Below, piece by piece: positions 16,787-30,198 of a stretch of DNA of 64,000 nt. Below the pieces are notes generated by a model. The model saw nothing but the letters and a program-made list of their open reading frames with translations. It did no database searches and was not told where the DNA came from. The translations under genes were made by a program, and so were the position numbers. Every line of letters begins with the position of its first letter. Positions within the stretch are counted from its first letter, which is position 1. The stretch lies in the NCBI RefSeq assembly GCF_002940685.1, contig NZ_PNFP01000005.1, forward strand, positions 248,001 to 312,000, written 5' to 3'. The DNA is from Ensifer adhaerens. GTDB taxonomy: Bacteria > Pseudomonadota > Alphaproteobacteria > Rhizobiales > Rhizobiaceae.

Positions 16787-19252
16787 ATGATGAACAGGCT
16801 CTCCACCAACGACGTGCCGCAGCCAGCCCCACGGTCGTCAGAACCCGGTCAGCTCGCCGTCGAAATCCTCGAACGCCTGAAGTACCGCATCGGCAAGGAT
16901 CCGAAGGTCGCAAAGCCTCACGACTGGCTGACTGCGGCGATTCTCGTTGCGCGCGACCGCATCACCGACAAGTGGATGGACTCCACCCGGAAAACCTACG
17001 CGACCGGCGCCAAGCGTGTTTATTACCTCTCGCTCGAATTCCTCATCGGCCGGCTGATGCGCGATGCCATGACCAATATCGGCCTGATGGACGAGATGCG
17101 CGATGCGCTCGCTTCCCTCGGGGTCGATATCGACGTCGTCGCCCAGCTCGAGCCGGACGCAGCACTCGGCAATGGCGGCCTCGGCCGCCTTGCCGCCTGT
17201 TTCATGGAATCGATGGCGACCGTCGACGTGCCGGCCTATGGCTACGGCATCCGCTACATGCACGGCCTCTTCCGCCAGCAGATGGCGGACGGCTGGCAGG
17301 TGGAATTGCCGGAGACCTGGCTTGCCCACGGCAACCCCTGGGAATTCGAGCGGCGCGAAAGCTCCTACGAAATCGGCTTCGGCGGCGTGGTCGAAACCGC
17401 CAATATTGACGAGGAGATCCAGCGCTTCGTCTGGAAGCCGGCCGAGCGCGTAATCGCCACCGCCTTCGATACGCCCGCCGTCGGCTGGCGGGCCAAACGC
17501 GTCAACACGCTGCGCCTATGGACAGCCCAGCCGATCGATCCGATCCTGCTTGCCGCCTTCAACGCCGGCGACCACATCGGCGCCCTCAAGGAAAGCAACA
17601 AGGCGGAAAGCCTGACGCGCGTTCTTTATCCGGCCGACGCGACGCCGGCCGGCCAGGAACTGCGGCTGCGCCAGGAGTATTTCTTCTCCTCCGCCTCGCT
17701 GCAGGACATCCTGCGCCGCCACCTGCAACAGTATCCGGATTTCAACTCGCTGCCGGACGCGGTCGCCATCCAGCTCAACGACACCCATCCGGCCATCTCG
17801 GTCGCCGAACTGGTGCGACTCTTGACGGACCTGCACGGCCTCGATTTCGAACAGGCCTGGGACATCACCCGCCGCACGATCTCCTACACCAACCACACGC
17901 TTCTACCCGAGGCGCTCGAAAGCTGGCCGGTGCCGCTGATCGAGCGGCTGCTGCCGCGCCACATGCAGATCGTCTATGCGATCAACGCCAAGATCCTGAT
18001 CGAGGCCCGCCGCCAGAAGGGCGCCACCGACGACGAGATCCGCAACATCTCGCTGATCGACGAAAGCGGCGAACGGCGGGTGCGCATGGGCAACCTCGCC
18101 TTCGTCGGCTCGCACTCGATCAACGGCGTTTCGGCGCTGCACACGGAGCTGATGAAGGAAACGGTCTTTGCCGACTTGCACAAGCTCTATCCGGACCGCA
18201 TCAACAACAAGACCAACGGCATTACCCCGCGCCGCTGGCTGATGCAGTGCAATCCCGGGCTCTTCGGGCTGATCCGTGATGCGATCGGCGACGAGTTCAT
18301 GGACAACACCGAGGCGCTGCAGGCGCTCGATGCCTTCGCCGACAAGCCCGATTTCCAGGAGCATTTCGCCGCCGTCAAGCGCGCCAACAAGGTGCGTCTT
18401 GCACAGCTCGTGCAGAGCCGGCTCGGCATCCGGCTCGATCCGTCGGCGATGTTCGACATCCAGATCAAGCGCATCCACGAATACAAGCGCCAGCTCCTCA
18501 ACATCATCGAGGCGGTGGCGCTCTACGACCAGATCCGCTCGCATCCGGAGCTCGACTGGGTGCCGCGCGTCAAGCTCTTCGCCGGCAAGGCGGCGCCGAG
18601 CTATCACAATGCCAAGCTGATCATCAAGCTCGCCAACGACGTCGCCCGCGTCGTCAACAACGACCCGGCCGTGCGCGGCCTCTTGAAGATCGTCTTCGTG
18701 CCGAACTACAACGTCTCGCTCGCCGAGATCATGGTTCCGGCCGCCGATCTCTCCGAGCAGATCTCGACCGCCGGCATGGAAGCGTCCGGCACCGGCAACA
18801 TGAAATTCGCGCTGAACGGCGCCTTGACGATCGGCACGCTCGACGGCGCCAATGTCGAGATGCGCGACTGGATCGGCGAGGAAAACATCAAGATCTTCGG
18901 CATGACCGCCGAGGAGGTGACCAAGGCACGCGCCGAGGGCCACAATCCGCGCGCGATCATTGAAGGTTCGCGCGAACTGTCGCAGGCGCTGCAGGCGATT
19001 GCCTCGGGCGTGTTCTCGCCCGATGACCGCAACCGCTTCTCGGGCCTCGTCGACGGCATCTACAATCACGACTGGTTCATGGTCGCGGCCGACTTCGAGG
19101 CCTATGCCAAGGCCCAGCGCGAGATCGACCAGCTCTGGACGACGCCGTCCGACTGGTATGCGCAGGCCATCCGCAACACGGCACGGATGGGCTGGTTCTC
19201 GTCCGATCGCACCATCCGGCAATATGCCGGGGAAATCTGGAGAGCCGGATGA
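16787..19252 (+). CDS. glgP: Glycogen/starch/alpha-glucan phosphorylase
   Basis: 821 residues, normal for a GT35 phosphorylase. It releases glucose-1-phosphate from glycogen ends using pyridoxal phosphate; the PLP site is in EASGTGNMKFALNGALTIG (lysine near residue 672). Other signatures are YYLSLEFLIGRLMRDAM, ALGNGGLGRLAACFMESMAT and the KRIHEYKRQLLN stretch. It opens the run glgP-glgB-glgC-glgA-pgm and overlaps glgB by four bases (ATGA), so the two are translationally coupled. Two adjacent ATG codons (16787 and 16790) are possible starts. Confidence 0.98.
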   Translation: MMNRLSTNDVPQPAPRSSEPGQLAVEILERLKYRIGKDPKVAKPHDWLTAAILVARDRITDKWMDSTRKTYATGAKRVYYLSLEFLIGRLMRDAMTNIGLMDEMRDALASLGVDIDVVAQLEPDAALGNGGLGRLAACFMESMATVDVPAYGYGIRYMHGLFRQQMADGWQVELPETWLAHGNPWEFERRESSYEIGFGGVVETANIDEEIQRFVWKPAERVIATAFDTPAVGWRAKRVNTLRLWTAQPIDPILLAAFNAGDHIGALKESNKAESLTRVLYPADATPAGQELRLRQEYFFSSASLQDILRRHLQQYPDFNSLPDAVAIQLNDTHPAISVAELVRLLTDLHGLDFEQAWDITRRTISYTNHTLLPEALESWPVPLIERLLPRHMQIVYAINAKILIEARRQKGATDDEIRNISLIDESGERRVRMGNLAFVGSHSINGVSALHTELMKETVFADLHKLYPDRINNKTNGITPRRWLMQCNPGLFGLIRDAIGDEFMDNTEALQALDAFADKPDFQEHFAAVKRANKVRLAQLVQSRLGIRLDPSAMFDIQIKRIHEYKRQLLNIIEAVALYDQIRSHPELDWVPRVKLFAGKAAPSYHNAKLIIKLANDVARVVNNDPAVRGLLKIVFVPNYNVSLAEIMVPAADLSEQISTAGMEASGTGNMKFALNGALTIGTLDGANVEMRDWIGEENIKIFGMTAEEVTKARAEGHNPRAIIEGSRELSQALQAIASGVFSPDDRNRFSGLVDGIYNHDWFMVAADFEAYAKAQREIDQLWTTPSDWYAQAIRNTARMGWFSSDRTIRQYAGEIWRAG

Positions 19253-21459
19253 CGCCTTCGGCCGGCAAGGACCCGGAACCCGCAGCTTCAGGTCTGCTGT
19301 CAGCGCCGGAAATCGCGGCCATCCTTCAGGGCATGCATGACGACCCCTTCGCGGTTCTCGGCTTGCACCCCGCTGGCAAGGTCATCCTTGCCCGCTGCTT
19401 CGTCCCCGATGCCGAGACCGTGGCGGTCGAGACACTCGCCGGCAAGGAGCTGGGCACGCTTGAACGGCGCGACGATGCCGGCTTCTTCGAAGGCCCGGTC
19501 GCGCTGAAGAAACCCCAGCCGGTGCGCTACCGCGCCCGCAACGAGGGCGGCGAATGGGTCGTCGTCGATCCCTACAGCTTCGGGCCGGTGCTCGGGCCGA
19601 TGGATGACTACTACATCCGCGAAGGGTCGCACCTCCGCTTGTTCGACAAGATGGGTGCGCATCCGATCCATCACGACGGTGCCGACGGCTATCACTTCGC
19701 CGTCTGGGCGCCGAACGCAAAGCGCGTCTCGGTCGTCGGGCAGTTCAACGACTGGGACGGCCGGCGCCACGTGATGCGGCTGCGGGCCGACACCGGCATC
19801 TGGGAAATCTTCATTCCCGGCGTCGAAGGCGGGCTTGCCTACAAATACGAGATCCTCGACCGCAACGGCACGCTGCTGCCGCTGAAGGCCGATCCCTTTG
19901 CCCGGCGCTCCGAGCTTCGCCCGAACACCGCCTCGATGACGACCCCGGAGATCGCCCAGACCTGGGAAGACGAGGCACATCGCAAGCATTGGGCCTCGGC
20001 CGACGCAAGACGGCAGCCGATCTCGATCTATGAGGTCCACGCCGGCTCCTGGCAGCGCCGCGACAATGGCGATATGCTCTCTTGGGACGAGCTTGCCGAC
20101 CGGCTGATCCCCTACTGCGTCGACATGGGTTTTACCCATATCGAGTTCCTGCCGATCTCGGAATTCCCATTCGATCCGTCCTGGGGCTACCAGACAACGG
20201 GTCTCTACGCCCCGACCGCCCGCTTCGGCGAGCCGGAGGGCTTTGCCCGTTTCGTCAACGGCTGCCACAAGGTCGGCCTTGGCGTCATCCTCGACTGGGT
20301 GCCGGCGCATTTCCCGACCGACGAGCACGGGCTTCGCTGGTTCGACGGCACCGCCCTCTACGAGCACGAAGACCCGCGCCAGGGCTTCCACCCTGACTGG
20401 AACACGGCGATCTACAATTTCGGCCGCCAGGAAGTGCTGTCGTTCCTCGTCAACAACGCGCTCTATTGGGCCGAAAAATTCCACGTCGACGGCCTGCGCG
20501 TCGATGCGGTCGCCTCGATGCTCTATCTCGACTATTCGCGCAAGCACGGCGAGTGGGTGCCGAATGAGTATGGCGGCAACGAGAACTTCGAAGCTGTCCG
20601 CTTCCTGCAGACGATGAACACCCAGATCTACGGCCTGCATGGCGGCATCCTGACGATCGCCGAGGAATCGACCTCCTGGCCGAAGGTCTCCCACCCGGTC
20701 CATGCCGGGGGCCTTGGCTTCGGCTTCAAGTGGAACATGGGCTTCATGCACGACACGCTGCAATATCTGTCGCGTGAACCGGTACATCGCAAGTTCCATC
20801 ACAACGACCTGACCTTCGGCCTGCTCTACGCCTTCAGCGAGAACTTCGTGCTGCCGCTCTCCCATGACGAAGTCGTGCACGGCAAGGGCTCGCTGATTGC
20901 CAAGATGGCCGGCGACGACTGGCAGAAGTTCGCCAATCTCCGCGCCTATTACACCTTCATGTGGGGCTACCCCGGCAAGAAGCTTTTGTTCATGGGTCAG
21001 GAATTCGCGCAATGGCGCGAATGGTCTGAGGACCGCGCGCTCGACTGGAACCTGCTCGAATACCACCTGCACGAGGGCATGCGGCGGCTGGTGCGTGACC
21101 TCAACGGCACCTACCGCGCCAAGCCCGCCCTCCATGCGCGTGACTGCGAGGGCGAAGGTTTCGAGTGGCTGCTGGCCGACGACCGCGACAACTCCATCTT
21201 TGCCTGGCTACGCAAGGCGCCCGGCGAGAAGCTCGTCGCCGTCATCACCAATTTCACCCCCGTCTACCGGGAGAGCTACGCCATTCCGCTGCCGGTCACG
21301 GGTCGCTGGAAGGAGATCCTCAACAGCGACGCGGAAATCTATGGAGGAAGCGGCAAGGGCAACGGCGGCGCCGTTTTTGCCGAGAAGAACAGCACGGGAG
21401 CGATAATGGCCAACATCACGCTGCCGCCTTTGGCGACGCTGATGCTGGAGCAAGAGTAA
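19249..21459 (+). CDS. glgB: 1,4-alpha-glucan branching enzyme
   Basis: 736 residues, close to the usual 730. It makes alpha-1,6 branches in glycogen. The layout is an N-terminal extension and CBM48 modules (residues about 20-220), then the GH13 barrel. Catalytic features are visible: the nucleophile region GLRVDAVASMLYLDYSR, the acid in LTIAEESTSWPKV and the transition-state stabiliser in PLSHDEVVHGKGSL. The start overlaps the glgP stop as ATGA. A 78-base gap with GGGGAGG leads to glgC. Confidence 0.98.
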   Translation: MTPSAGKDPEPAASGLLSAPEIAAILQGMHDDPFAVLGLHPAGKVILARCFVPDAETVAVETLAGKELGTLERRDDAGFFEGPVALKKPQPVRYRARNEGGEWVVVDPYSFGPVLGPMDDYYIREGSHLRLFDKMGAHPIHHDGADGYHFAVWAPNAKRVSVVGQFNDWDGRRHVMRLRADTGIWEIFIPGVEGGLAYKYEILDRNGTLLPLKADPFARRSELRPNTASMTTPEIAQTWEDEAHRKHWASADARRQPISIYEVHAGSWQRRDNGDMLSWDELADRLIPYCVDMGFTHIEFLPISEFPFDPSWGYQTTGLYAPTARFGEPEGFARFVNGCHKVGLGVILDWVPAHFPTDEHGLRWFDGTALYEHEDPRQGFHPDWNTAIYNFGRQEVLSFLVNNALYWAEKFHVDGLRVDAVASMLYLDYSRKHGEWVPNEYGGNENFEAVRFLQTMNTQIYGLHGGILTIAEESTSWPKVSHPVHAGGLGFGFKWNMGFMHDTLQYLSREPVHRKFHHNDLTFGLLYAFSENFVLPLSHDEVVHGKGSLIAKMAGDDWQKFANLRAYYTFMWGYPGKKLLFMGQEFAQWREWSEDRALDWNLLEYHLHEGMRRLVRDLNGTYRAKPALHARDCEGEGFEWLLADDRDNSIFAWLRKAPGEKLVAVITNFTPVYRESYAIPLPVTGRWKEILNSDAEIYGGSGKGNGGAVFAEKNSTGAIMANITLPPLATLMLEQE

Positions 21460-21537
21460 CAGCTGAAAATCGAGGGCCGCAAGGCGTCGCCGAAAAGCCG
21501 CCTTGACGACCCCGAGGTCAATGTATGGGGAGGACAA

Positions 21538-22800
21538 ATGGTGGAAAAGCGCACGCAACCTCTGGCACGTGATGCCATGGCCTATGTTCTCGCTGGCGGT
21601 CGCGGCAGTCGCCTGAAGGAACTGACCGACCGACGGGCGAAGCCGGCGGTCTACTTCGGCGGCAAGGCCCGTATCATCGACTTCGCGCTTTCGAATGCGC
21701 TCAACTCCGGTATCCGCCGCATCGGCGTCGCCACCCAGTACAAGGCGCATTCGCTGATCCGCCACCTGCAGCGCGGCTGGAACTTCTTCCGCCCCGAGCG
21801 AAACGAAAGCTTCGACATCCTGCCCGCCAGCCAGCGCGTTTCCGAGACGCAATGGTACGAAGGCACGGCCGACGCCGTCTACCAGAACATCGACATCATC
21901 GAGGACCATGGCGTCGAGTACATGGTGATCCTGGCCGGCGACCATATCTACAAGATGGACTACGAGTTGATGCTGCAGCAGCACGTCGATTCCGGCGCCG
22001 ACGTCACCATCGGCTGCCTGGAAGTGCCGCGCATGGAAGCGACCGGCTTCGGCGTCATGCATGTCGACGAAAAGGACCGCATCATCGCCTTCGTCGAAAA
22101 ACCCGCCGATCCGCCGGGCATTCCCGGCAATCCGGAGATGGCCCTCGCCTCGATGGGCATCTATGTCTTCCACACGAAGTTCCTGATGGATCTTCTGCGC
22201 CGCGACGCCGCCGATCCGAAATCGAGCCGCGACTTCGGCAAGGACATCATTCCCTACATCGTCGACAACGGCAAAGCGGTTGCGCACCGCTTCGCGCAGT
22301 CCTGCGTGCGCTCCGATTTCGAGCGTGAGGCCTACTGGCGCGACGTCGGCACGATCGATGCCTACTGGCAGGCCAATATCGACCTCACCCATGTGACGCC
22401 GGAACTCGACATCTACGACAGCACCTGGCCGATCTGGACCTTTGCCGAGATCAAGCCGCCGGCGAAATTCGTGCATGACGACGAGAACCGCCGCGGCTCC
22501 GCGACATCGTCGCTGATCTCAGGCGACTGCATCATCTCCGGCGCTGCGCTTAACCGCAGCCTGTTGTTCACAGGTGTCCGGGTAAATTCATATTCCCGTC
22601 TGGAGAATGCCGTAGTTCTTCCCGATGTGAAGATCGGTCGCCATGCGACGCTGCGCAACGTGGTCATCGACAGCCGTGTCGTGATCCCGGAGGGCCTCGT
22701 CGTCGGCGACGATCCGGAGCTAGACGCCAAGCGTTTCCGGCGCTCGGAAAACGGCGTCTGCCTGATCACGCAAACGATGATCGACAAGTTGGGAATGTAG
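21538..22800 (+). CDS. glgC: Glucose-1-phosphate adenylyltransferase (ADP-glucose pyrophosphorylase)
   Basis: 420 residues. It forms ADP-glucose from ATP and glucose-1-phosphate, the committed step of glycogen synthesis. The nucleotidyltransferase motif is [20 protein letters not shown]; the substrate loops [15 protein letters not shown] and [18 protein letters not shown] are present, and the C-terminal part is a left-handed beta-helix used for allosteric control. In rhizobia this enzyme is typically activated by fructose-6-phosphate and pyruvate; that is family knowledge. The ATG at 21538 follows GGGGAGGAC. glgA begins seven bases after its stop. Confidence 0.98.
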   Translation: MVEKRTQPLARDAMAYVLAGGRGSRLKELTDRRAKPAVYFGGKARIIDFALSNALNSGIRRIGVATQYKAHSLIRHLQRGWNFFRPERNESFDILPASQRVSETQWYEGTADAVYQNIDIIEDHGVEYMVILAGDHIYKMDYELMLQQHVDSGADVTIGCLEVPRMEATGFGVMHVDEKDRIIAFVEKPADPPGIPGNPEMALASMGIYVFHTKFLMDLLRRDAADPKSSRDFGKDIIPYIVDNGKAVAHRFAQSCVRSDFEREAYWRDVGTIDAYWQANIDLTHVTPELDIYDSTWPIWTFAEIKPPAKFVHDDENRRGSATSSLISGDCIISGAALNRSLLFTGVRVNSYSRLENAVVLPDVKIGRHATLRNVVIDSRVVIPEGLVVGDDPELDAKRFRRSENGVCLITQTMIDKLGM

Positions 22801-22807
22801 GCACTTC

Positions 22808-24250
22808 ATGAACGTCCTGTCCGTTGCGTCCGAAGTCTATCCGCTGATCAAGACCGGGGGGCTCGCCGATGTCGTCGGCGCGCTTCCGGCAGCGCTTTTG
22901 CCGCACGGCGTCAAGACCCGCACTCTGGTGCCCGGCTATCCGGCCGTGCTGCAGAAGCTCAAGAAGAAAAAGAAGGTCGGCAGTTTCGACAACCTGTTCG
23001 GCAAACCGGCCGCCATCCTTCAGGCAGAGATCGACGGGCTGGATCTGCTCGTCCTCGACCAACCGGCGCTCTATGCACGCGACGGCGGTCCTTATGTCGA
23101 CGCGACCGGCCTCGATTACGCCGACAATTTCCGCCGTTTCGCAGCGCTTTCGCTGGCGGCCGCGGAGATTGCCGCCGGCGACATCGTCCCCGGCTGGAAA
23201 CCCGATATCGTCCACGCCCATGACTGGCAGACGGCACTGACGCCGGTCTACATGCATTTCGGCCGCGCGGCCGGAACCCCGACGGTCATGACGATCCACA
23301 ACATCGCCTTCCAGGGCCAGTTCGGCGCCTCGGTGTTCCCTGAGCTTGCCCTCCCTCCGGAAGCCTTCTCGATGCAGTTCGTCGAATATTATGGCGACGT
23401 CGGTTTCCTGAAGGGCGGCCTGCAGACTGCCGACGCCATTACCACCGTCAGCCCCTCCTATGCGCAGGAGATCCTGACGCCGGAATTCGGCATGGGTCTC
23501 GAAGGCCTGTTGAAGAGCCGCGTCGCCGACCTCTCGGGCATCGTCAACGGCATCGACGCCGACATCTGGGACCCTCAGACCGACCCGCATATCGCCCAGC
23601 ATTTCACTGGCACGAGCCTGAAGCAGCGTGCCGGCAACCGGCGCGCGCTCGAGGAACGCTTCGGCCTTGAAAGGGGCAACGGCCCGATCTTCTGTATCGT
23701 CAGCCGGCTCACCTGGCAGAAGGGCATGGATCTGGTCGCCGAGGTGGCCGATGAAATCGTCGCCATGGGCGGCAAACTTGTCGTGCTCGGCTCCGGCGAC
23801 GCGGCGCTCGAAGGCGCGCTGCTCGCCGCCGCATCCCGCCATCGCGGCCATATCGGCATGGTCACGGGCTACAACGAACCGCTGTCGCATCTGATGCAGG
23901 CAGGCTCGGACGCCATTCTCATCCCGTCGCGGTTCGAGCCCTGCGGGCTCACCCAGCTCTATGGCCTGCGCTACGGCTGCGTGCCGGTCGTCGCTCGCAC
24001 CGGCGGCCTGGCCGATACGATCATCGATGCGAACGAAGCAGGGCTTGCGGCCAAGGTCGCCACCGGTTTCCAGTTCACCCCTGTCAATGCCGACGGGCTG
24101 CGGCTTGCGATCCGGCGCGTGCTGCGTGCATACAGCGAGCCCAAGGTCTGGTCGAAAATTCAGACCCAGGGCATGAAATCGGACGTTTCCTGGGCCACAA
24201 GTGCCGAGCGTTACGTCTCTCTCTATTCCGGACTTCTCGGGAAAGGTTAA
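22808..24250 (+). CDS. glgA: Glycogen synthase (ADP-glucose-dependent)
   Basis: 480 residues, GT5 family. It transfers glucose from ADP-glucose to the non-reducing end of glycogen. The ADP-binding loop [13 protein letters not shown] lies at residues 15-27, the acceptor region includes [13 protein letters not shown], and the C-terminal GT-B half has [12 protein letters not shown] and [18 protein letters not shown] with the catalytic-site glutamate. It lies 7 bases after glgC and 6 before pgm, in one operon. Confidence 0.98.
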   Translation: MNVLSVASEVYPLIKTGGLADVVGALPAALLPHGVKTRTLVPGYPAVLQKLKKKKKVGSFDNLFGKPAAILQAEIDGLDLLVLDQPALYARDGGPYVDATGLDYADNFRRFAALSLAAAEIAAGDIVPGWKPDIVHAHDWQTALTPVYMHFGRAAGTPTVMTIHNIAFQGQFGASVFPELALPPEAFSMQFVEYYGDVGFLKGGLQTADAITTVSPSYAQEILTPEFGMGLEGLLKSRVADLSGIVNGIDADIWDPQTDPHIAQHFTGTSLKQRAGNRRALEERFGLERGNGPIFCIVSRLTWQKGMDLVAEVADEIVAMGGKLVVLGSGDAALEGALLAAASRHRGHIGMVTGYNEPLSHLMQAGSDAILIPSRFEPCGLTQLYGLRYGCVPVVARTGGLADTIIDANEAGLAAKVATGFQFTPVNADGLRLAIRRVLRAYSEPKVWSKIQTQGMKSDVSWATSAERYVSLYSGLLGKG

Positions 24251-25885
<1,635 letters not shown>

Positions 25886-25899
25886 GATGCTGAACGATC

Positions 25900-25927
25900 G
25901 GGCCGCTTGATGCGGCCCTTTCTTTTT
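25900..25927 (+). terminator. Intrinsic terminator between pgm and glgX
   Basis: GGGCCGC (25900-25906), loop TTGAT and GCGGCCC (25912-25918) are followed by TTTCTTTTT. It lies 15 bases after the pgm stop, ending the glgPBCA-pgm transcript or attenuating read-through to glgX. Confidence 0.93.
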
Positions 25928-25984
25928 GCCGCTTACCCTCCTCTGCCCCGCCGGGCACATCCCAAGAACAAGAGGGCCGCCACG

Positions 25985-27949
<1,965 letters not shown>

Positions 27950-28022
27950 AGCTTTTCCGGCGCTTGCAGGTTGCAACGGGCAGGCCTATATCGTTTCGGG
28001 GGGCTTGTTTCGGGGCGTTCAC

Positions 28023-28511
28023 ATGCTTGAACACATTTCACTTTCTGAGATCAAAGTTCTGGTCGGCAAGGAGGTCGGCGTTTCCGACTGGATCACGGTC
28101 AGCCAGGAAACGATCGACAAGTTCGCCGAGGCGACCAGGGATTACCAGTACATCCACGTCGACCCGGTGCGGGCCGCTGCCGAAACGCCCTTCGGCGGCA
28201 CGATCGCGCATGGCTTCCTGTCGCTCTCGCTGCTTTCGGCGATGAACTACAATTGCCTGCCGAAGATCCGCGAACAGACCATGGGCATCAACTACGGCTT
28301 CGAGAAGGTGCGCTTCATCGCGCCGGTGAAAAGCGGCGCCAGGGTGCGCGGCCACTTCACCATGGCCGACGCACGCTTCCGCGGCGCCAGCATGCTGATG
28401 ATCACCTACGACGTCAGCGTCGAGATCGAAGGCGAACGCAAGCCGGCGCTGACGGCCACCTGGCAGACGATCATCCAGTTCGATCCCAAGGATCGGCCCG
28501 CCGATGCCTGA
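28023..28511 (+). CDS. MaoC-like (R)-specific enoyl-CoA hydratase
   Basis: 162 residues with a single hot-dog fold. The hydratase-2 motif is present: the catalytic aspartate and histidine fall in YQYIHVDPVRAAAETPFGGT and AHGFLSLSLLSAM. The family hydrates short enoyl-CoAs, sometimes supplying (R)-3-hydroxyacyl-CoA for polyhydroxyalkanoate, and is often annotated as NodN-like in rhizobia. It is alone in its role here, 73 bases after glgX and 23 before the acetyltransferase, with which it may be co-transcribed. Confidence 0.9.
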   Translation: MLEHISLSEIKVLVGKEVGVSDWITVSQETIDKFAEATRDYQYIHVDPVRAAAETPFGGTIAHGFLSLSLLSAMNYNCLPKIREQTMGINYGFEKVRFIAPVKSGARVRGHFTMADARFRGASMLMITYDVSVEIEGERKPALTATWQTIIQFDPKDRPADA

Positions 28512-28534
28512 CGCGGCTTGAGCGAACGGACCCC

Positions 28535-29074
28535 ATGACAACAACAGTCATCGTCGAGCCGGCCGACGCGCGCTTCGTCAGCGATTTTGCCGGTTGCGAT
28601 TTTTCCTTCGAGATCACGTCCGAGGCACTGCCGCCCTTCACCGGCCCCGGCCTTGGCGCCATCGCTTTCGTCGAGAGCTATATCAAGAGCTATCAGTCCG
28701 ATCCGCAAGAGCTTGTGGACGCTGCCGCGGAACCGGATACCACCCTCCTTGCCGCACGCATCGACGGCAGGCTCGCCGGCTACATCGCGCTGTCGAAGGC
28801 ATGGAACGGCTTTGCCGAGGTGGACGACATCACCGTCGACAAGGATGCACGTCGAGCCGGCGTCGCCCGGGCGCTCATGGATCGAGCCGTGGTATGGGCA
28901 AAGGACCGGGACCTGCCGGGGCTCCGGCTCGAAACCCAGTCGAACAATGTCGCCGCCTGCCGCTTCTACGAGCGCTACGGCTTCGAGCTTTCCGGCTACG
29001 ATCGCCATCTCTATTCCGCGCTCACGCCCGGAACCCGCGAGATCGCGCTCTACTGGTATTTCCATTTCGTCTGA
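28535..29074 (+). CDS. GNAT acetyltransferase, streptothricin-acetyltransferase-like
   Basis: 179 residues. The acetyl-CoA loop is in [20 protein letters not shown], followed by [20 protein letters not shown] and [20 protein letters not shown], then the terminal ALYWYFHF. The combination of the [15 protein letters not shown] motif and a C-terminal REIALYWY resembles Sat/SatA streptothricin acetyltransferases from memory; other GNAT proteins share parts of it. If so, it would acetylate the beta-lysine of streptothricin and confer resistance. It sits between a MaoC gene and nudI with no mobile element, so it looks like a resident gene. Confidence 0.85.
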   Translation: MTTTVIVEPADARFVSDFAGCDFSFEITSEALPPFTGPGLGAIAFVESYIKSYQSDPQELVDAAAEPDTTLLAARIDGRLAGYIALSKAWNGFAEVDDITVDKDARRAGVARALMDRAVVWAKDRDLPGLRLETQSNNVAACRFYERYGFELSGYDRHLYSALTPGTREIALYWYFHFV

Positions 29075-29142
29075 GAAAATCAAACAGGCGTCCGAAAGCC
29101 AACTCGGCTGTCGTGGTCGCCAGATCAGTTAAGGAGAGGCAA

Positions 29143-29577
29143 GTGCGCCAGCGTATCATCGTGTGCCCGCTCATTCAGAACCAAGGTGCTTACCTGCTCT
29201 GCAAGATGCCGCTCGATCGCGGCGTGTTTCCCGGACAATGGGCCCTTTCCGGCGGCGGCCTCGAGCCGGGGGAACGTCTCGAAGAAGGCCTGCGCCGTGA
29301 AATACGGGAAGAACTTGGCGACCGCCTGGAGATCGGAGCCATCAAGCCATGGACGTTCCGGGACGACATCAGGACAAAAACCTATGCCGATGGCTCAACC
29401 GAAGAGCTTCACATGATCTATCTGATCTTTGACTGCGAGGCCGAAAATCGCGACGTCACCCTCAACGACGAATTCGTCGAACATGCCTGGGTCGAACCGG
29501 AAGACCTTCGGGACTACGACCTGAACGAGGCGACGAGGCGCACGTTTCTGGAAAAAGGCATGCTGCTGGCCGAGTAA
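29143..29577 (+). CDS. nudI: Nudix hydrolase, NudI-like nucleoside triphosphatase
   Basis: 144 residues. The Nudix box starts at G38: G-x5-E44-x7-R52-E53 followed by EELG, all catalytic positions intact. The flanking sequence ([35 protein letters not shown], then [20 protein letters not shown]) is, from memory, very like enterobacterial NudI, which hydrolyses pyrimidine deoxynucleoside triphosphates. GTG at 29143 follows AAGGAGAGG. It is the last gene before a bidirectional terminator. Confidence 0.88.
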   Translation: MRQRIIVCPLIQNQGAYLLCKMPLDRGVFPGQWALSGGGLEPGERLEEGLRREIREELGDRLEIGAIKPWTFRDDIRTKTYADGSTEELHMIYLIFDCEAENRDVTLNDEFVEHAWVEPEDLRDYDLNEATRRTFLEKGMLLAE

Positions 29578-29606
29578 TGGGAGCCAGCCTTTACCGGTAG
29601 TCTTGG

Positions 29607-29645
29607 AAGGCCGGGAAGCGCTTGCACGCACCCCCGGCCTTTTCA
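29607..29645. terminator. Bidirectional terminator between nudI and soxG
   Basis: AAGGCCGGG (29607-29615) pairs with CCCGGCCTT (29633-29641) around a 17-base loop; TTTCATTT follows on the plus strand, and the A-containing 5-prime flank serves weakly in the other direction. It separates convergent genes. Confidence 0.75.
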
Positions 29646-29646
29646 T

Positions 29647-30198
29647 TTAGTGGCCGGCGTCGGCAGCACCTTCAGACAGCAGCCCGAAGACGAAGGGCGA
29701 GAACGACCGCCAGCACTCGACCCGGAACTGGTCTTCGGCCGTGCGGAAGAGGATGATCTCCGCCTTGCCGAAGATGGTGCGCGAGCAGGCTCCAACAGGA
29801 AAGATCGGCAGCGACAGATCCTGCGGGCAGCCGCTGTTGATGGCCACGTCCACGCCCGGACCGCTGACGATGACGGCAACGTTGCGATGCGAGATGTCGA
29901 CCGCGGAATGCAGCGTGCCGCTGGAGGCGGCGGCCGCCATCAGGTCGGCTTCGCCTTCGTCGAACACCAGCCACTCGTCGGGTCCGATCCACAGTGCATG
30001 ACGCTGGCCTGAGGACGCCGAGGTCTTCGGCCGCGTCGGCAGCGTTACGCCGAGTGCGGCCGAAAGTGCCGGCAGCGCGTCGGCGCCGGCCCGCAGCGAG
30101 ATGCGCGTTGCCGCCGGTGCCGGCGTCAGGATCGCTTCGGCCGAGCCGCCGCGCGCGGTAAGCGCCGCCTTGCGGCTTGCAGTAACCTGGTCAGCCAT
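29647..30198 (-). CDS. soxG: Sarcosine oxidase gamma subunit
   Basis: 183 residues from the ATG complementary to 30196-30198. The gamma subunit is a GcvT-like structural partner of heterotetrameric sarcosine oxidase; the family core is GQRHALWIGPDEWLVF, HSAVDISHRNVAVIVSGPG and LFRTAEDQFRVECWRSF. It overlaps the end of soxA by eight bases (ATGGCTGA), so translation is coupled. A longer frame starts at 30222 but lies within soxA. Confidence 0.95.
   Translation of the reverse strand: MADQVTASRKAALTARGGSAEAILTPAPAATRISLRAGADALPALSAALGVTLPTRPKTSASSGQRHALWIGPDEWLVFDEGEADLMAAAASSGTLHSAVDISHRNVAVIVSGPGVDVAINSGCPQDLSLPIFPVGACSRTIFGKAEIILFRTAEDQFRVECWRSFSPFVFGLLSEGAADAGH

Noticed and set aside
19300-21135. 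A 611-codon minus-strand frame over glgB, and similar long frames over the GGDEF gene and pgm
   Set aside because: Same shadow effect; the plus-strand genes have complete families and catalytic motifs.
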